DNA of 13,081 nucleotides from Eshraghiella sp964576255. GTDB taxonomy: Bacteria > Bacillota > Clostridia > Lachnospirales > Lachnospiraceae. The translations under genes were made by a program, and so were the position numbers. Shown one piece after another: positions 11,664 through 13,081 of the stretch (positions are counted from its first letter, which is position 1; each line of letters starts with the position of its first letter). Where the stretch lies: assembly GCA_964576255.1 (NCBI GenBank), contig CAZNUK010000063.1, positions 1-13,081 of the forward strand, written 5' to 3'. The notes beneath the pieces were generated by a model. It was not told the origin of the DNA, ran no database searches, and saw nothing but the letters and a program-made list of their open reading frames with translations.

Positions 11664-13081
11664 TTATGAATTTCTGCCACAGCAATTCTTAAACTTCTGT
11701 CCGCTACCGCATGGACATGGGTCGTTACGTTGCACCTTTTTAACCTCGCGTTTAACAGGAGCTTTGGCAAGACTGTCGTCCTTATTGGTTCCAGTAACCT
11801 TAGCAACCTCTTCTCTCTCAATCTTCTGTTCAACTCTTACATGAAGAAGAAGTTTAATGGTATCCTCCTGAATAATAGATGTCATGGCATCAAACATATC
11901 ATAACCTGCCATCTTGTATTCCACGATAGGATTTCTGTTACCAAATGCCTGAAGTCCAATACCCTGACGCATCTGGTCCATATCATCAATATGCTCCATC
12001 CACTTACGGTCAATAACCTTAAGAAGAATTACTCGCTCTATTTCTCTCATCTGCTCTGGATCAGCAAACTCTGCTTCCTTAGCTTCATATAACTTAACAG
12101 CCTGCTCCTTAATATCATGGATAAGCTGGTCTTTCTTAGTATAATGACTCGCATCCTCTATCGGTTCAACAGGAATAATAGGAATAAGTCTTGAGTTAAG
12201 CTCTTCGATATCCCATTCTGATGATGAAAGCTCATCACTAATACAGCTGTTAACTATATCTTCAACCTTTTCATTGAGAGCCTTCATAACGAAGCCACGC
12301 ATATCCTCGCCTTCAAGAACTCTACGTCTCTCTTCGTAAATAATCTCTCTCTGCTCATTATTAACCTGATCATATTCAAGAAGATTTTTACGAATACCAA
12401 AGTTGTTATTCTCAATCTTTTTCTGAGCCTGCTCAATAACATTACTAAGCATCTTATGCTCAATCTGCTCGCCCTCTGAAATTCCAAGGGCGTTAAACAC
12501 AGACATAAGTCTCTCAGAGCCGAAGAGTCTCATAAGATCATCTTCCAATGAGAGGTAGAATCTGGACTCACCCGGATCTCCCTGTCTTCCTGAACGACCT
12601 CTTAACTGATTATCAATACGTCTTGACTCATGTCTTTCTGTTCCGATAATCTTAAGACCGCCTGCTGCCTTAGCTTCATCATCAAGCTTAATATCAGTAC
12701 CACGACCAGCCATGTTGGTGGCAATGGTAACTGCACCATGGATACCTGCTTCAGCAACAATCTCAGCCTCTTTCTCATGGAATTTAGCATTAAGAACGTT
12801 ATGAGGAACGCCATTTCTTCTAAGCATTGCGCTTAATTCCTCTGACTGTTCAATTGTAATTGTACCAACAAGTACAGGCTGTCCCTTCTTATGGGCTTCC
12901 ACAATTTCTTTAACAACAGCATTAAGTTTCTCACGTCTGGTCTTAAATACTGCATCCTGTAAATCAACTCGGGCAACAGGCTTGTTGGTAGTAATGCTTA
13001 CAACGTCCATTCCGTAAATCTCACGGAACTCGTTCTCCTCTGTTAAAGCTGTACCTGTCATACCTGCCTTCTTAGCATATT
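11664..13081 (-). CDS. secA: Preprotein translocase ATPase SecA (C-terminal part, cut by the window edge)
   Basis: SecA drives secreted proteins through SecYEG using ATP. About 471 C-terminal residues are present; the reading frame runs off at 13081, so the N-terminal motor and Walker motifs are missing only because of the window. It opens with YAKKAGMTGTALTEE, typical of the start of the second helicase lobe. Then come VTIATNMAGRGTDIKLDDEA (helicase motif V) and IDNQLRGRSGRQGDPGESRF (motif VI with arginine fingers), followed by the helical scaffold and wing domains. The tail CPCGSGQKFKNCC has the C-x-C-x8-C-C zinc motif that binds SecB or phospholipids. Nothing suggests the accessory SecA2 form, which usually lacks this tail. 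prfB follows 67 bases on, the order common in Firmicutes. Confidence 0.97.
   Translation of the reverse strand, partial: YAKKAGMTGTALTEENEFREIYGMDVVSITTNKPVARVDLQDAVFKTRREKLNAVVKEIVEAHKKGQPVLVGTITIEQSEELSAMLRRNGVPHNVLNAKFHEKEAEIVAEAGIHGAVTIATNMAGRGTDIKLDDEAKAAGGLKIIGTERHESRRIDNQLRGRSGRQGDPGESRFYLSLEDDLMRLFGSERLMSVFNALGISEGEQIEHKMLSNVIEQAQKKIENNNFGIRKNLLEYDQVNNEQREIIYEERRRVLEGEDMRGFVMKALNEKVEDIVNSCISDELSSSEWDIEELNSRLIPIIPVEPIEDASHYTKKDQLIHDIKEQAVKLYEAKEAEFADPEQMREIERVILLKVIDRKWMEHIDDMDQMRQGIGLQAFGNRNPIVEYKMAGYDMFDAMTSIIQEDTIKLLLHVRVEQKIEREEVAKVTGTNKDDSLAKAPVKREVKKVQRNDPCPCGSGQKFKNCCGRNS

Noticed and set aside
1..13081. CRISPR array, prophage, integrase, toxin-antitoxin or defence system
   Set aside because: No regularly spaced repeats, recombinase or nuclease-type accessory genes are visible; all recognised genes are core functions.

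Overview
The window reads as ordinary core chromosome of a low-GC Gram-positive anaerobe, most likely class Clostridia and probably Lachnospiraceae. This rests on the AT-rich base composition, strong GGAGG ribosome-binding sites, sigma-A promoters with 17-base spacers, tRNA genes without encoded CCA, a YclM-type aspartokinase, and a t6A/rimI/RNase Z gene string. The genus cannot be decided; the cheW gene suggests a motile or chemotactic cell. Every gene I can support lies on the minus strand, so transcription runs from high to low coordinates.

Layout in transcription order. (1) 13081-6170: the C-terminal half of secA (cut by the window edge), prfB with its programmed +1 frameshift, a cheW-like gene, homoserine dehydrogenase (hom), an ApgM-family phosphomutase-like protein in the place of a homoserine kinase, and aspartokinase. 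A strong intrinsic terminator (6124-6162) ends this unit. (2) 6121-683: a sigma-A promoter directly behind that terminator opens a tight string of YcxB-like membrane protein, tsaE, tsaB, rimI, RNase Z, an unrecognised single-pass membrane protein, tsaD and ispD. Gaps are from 18 bases down to short overlaps. (3) 693-373: a consensus promoter whose -35 box overlaps the end of ispD drives tRNA-Ser(UGA) and tRNA-Ser(GGA), with strong hairpins between and after them. (4) 330-1: an A/T-tract UP-like region, a strong promoter and about 246 nt of leader RNA with a boxA-like element and processing-type hairpins. I infer that this leads into a 16S rRNA gene just outside the window.

Functional themes. 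Unit 1 joins protein export and termination factors to the aspartate-to-threonine branch: aspartokinase, homoserine dehydrogenase, and a probable non-classical homoserine kinase. Unit 2 is centred on tRNA maturation: TsaB, TsaD and TsaE are three of the four bacterial t6A37 proteins (TsaC is not here), and RNase Z cuts the 3' ends of CCA-less tRNAs such as the two serine tRNAs just downstream. Those two tRNAs read UCN codons, so they are not t6A substrates themselves.

I found no mobile element, CRISPR array, phage or defence gene and no clearly new system. The points most worth a second look are the ApgM-like protein between hom and aspartokinase, the cheW gene translationally coupled to prfB, the unrecognised membrane protein between rnz and tsaD, and the compact tRNA-Ser/rRNA promoter region.
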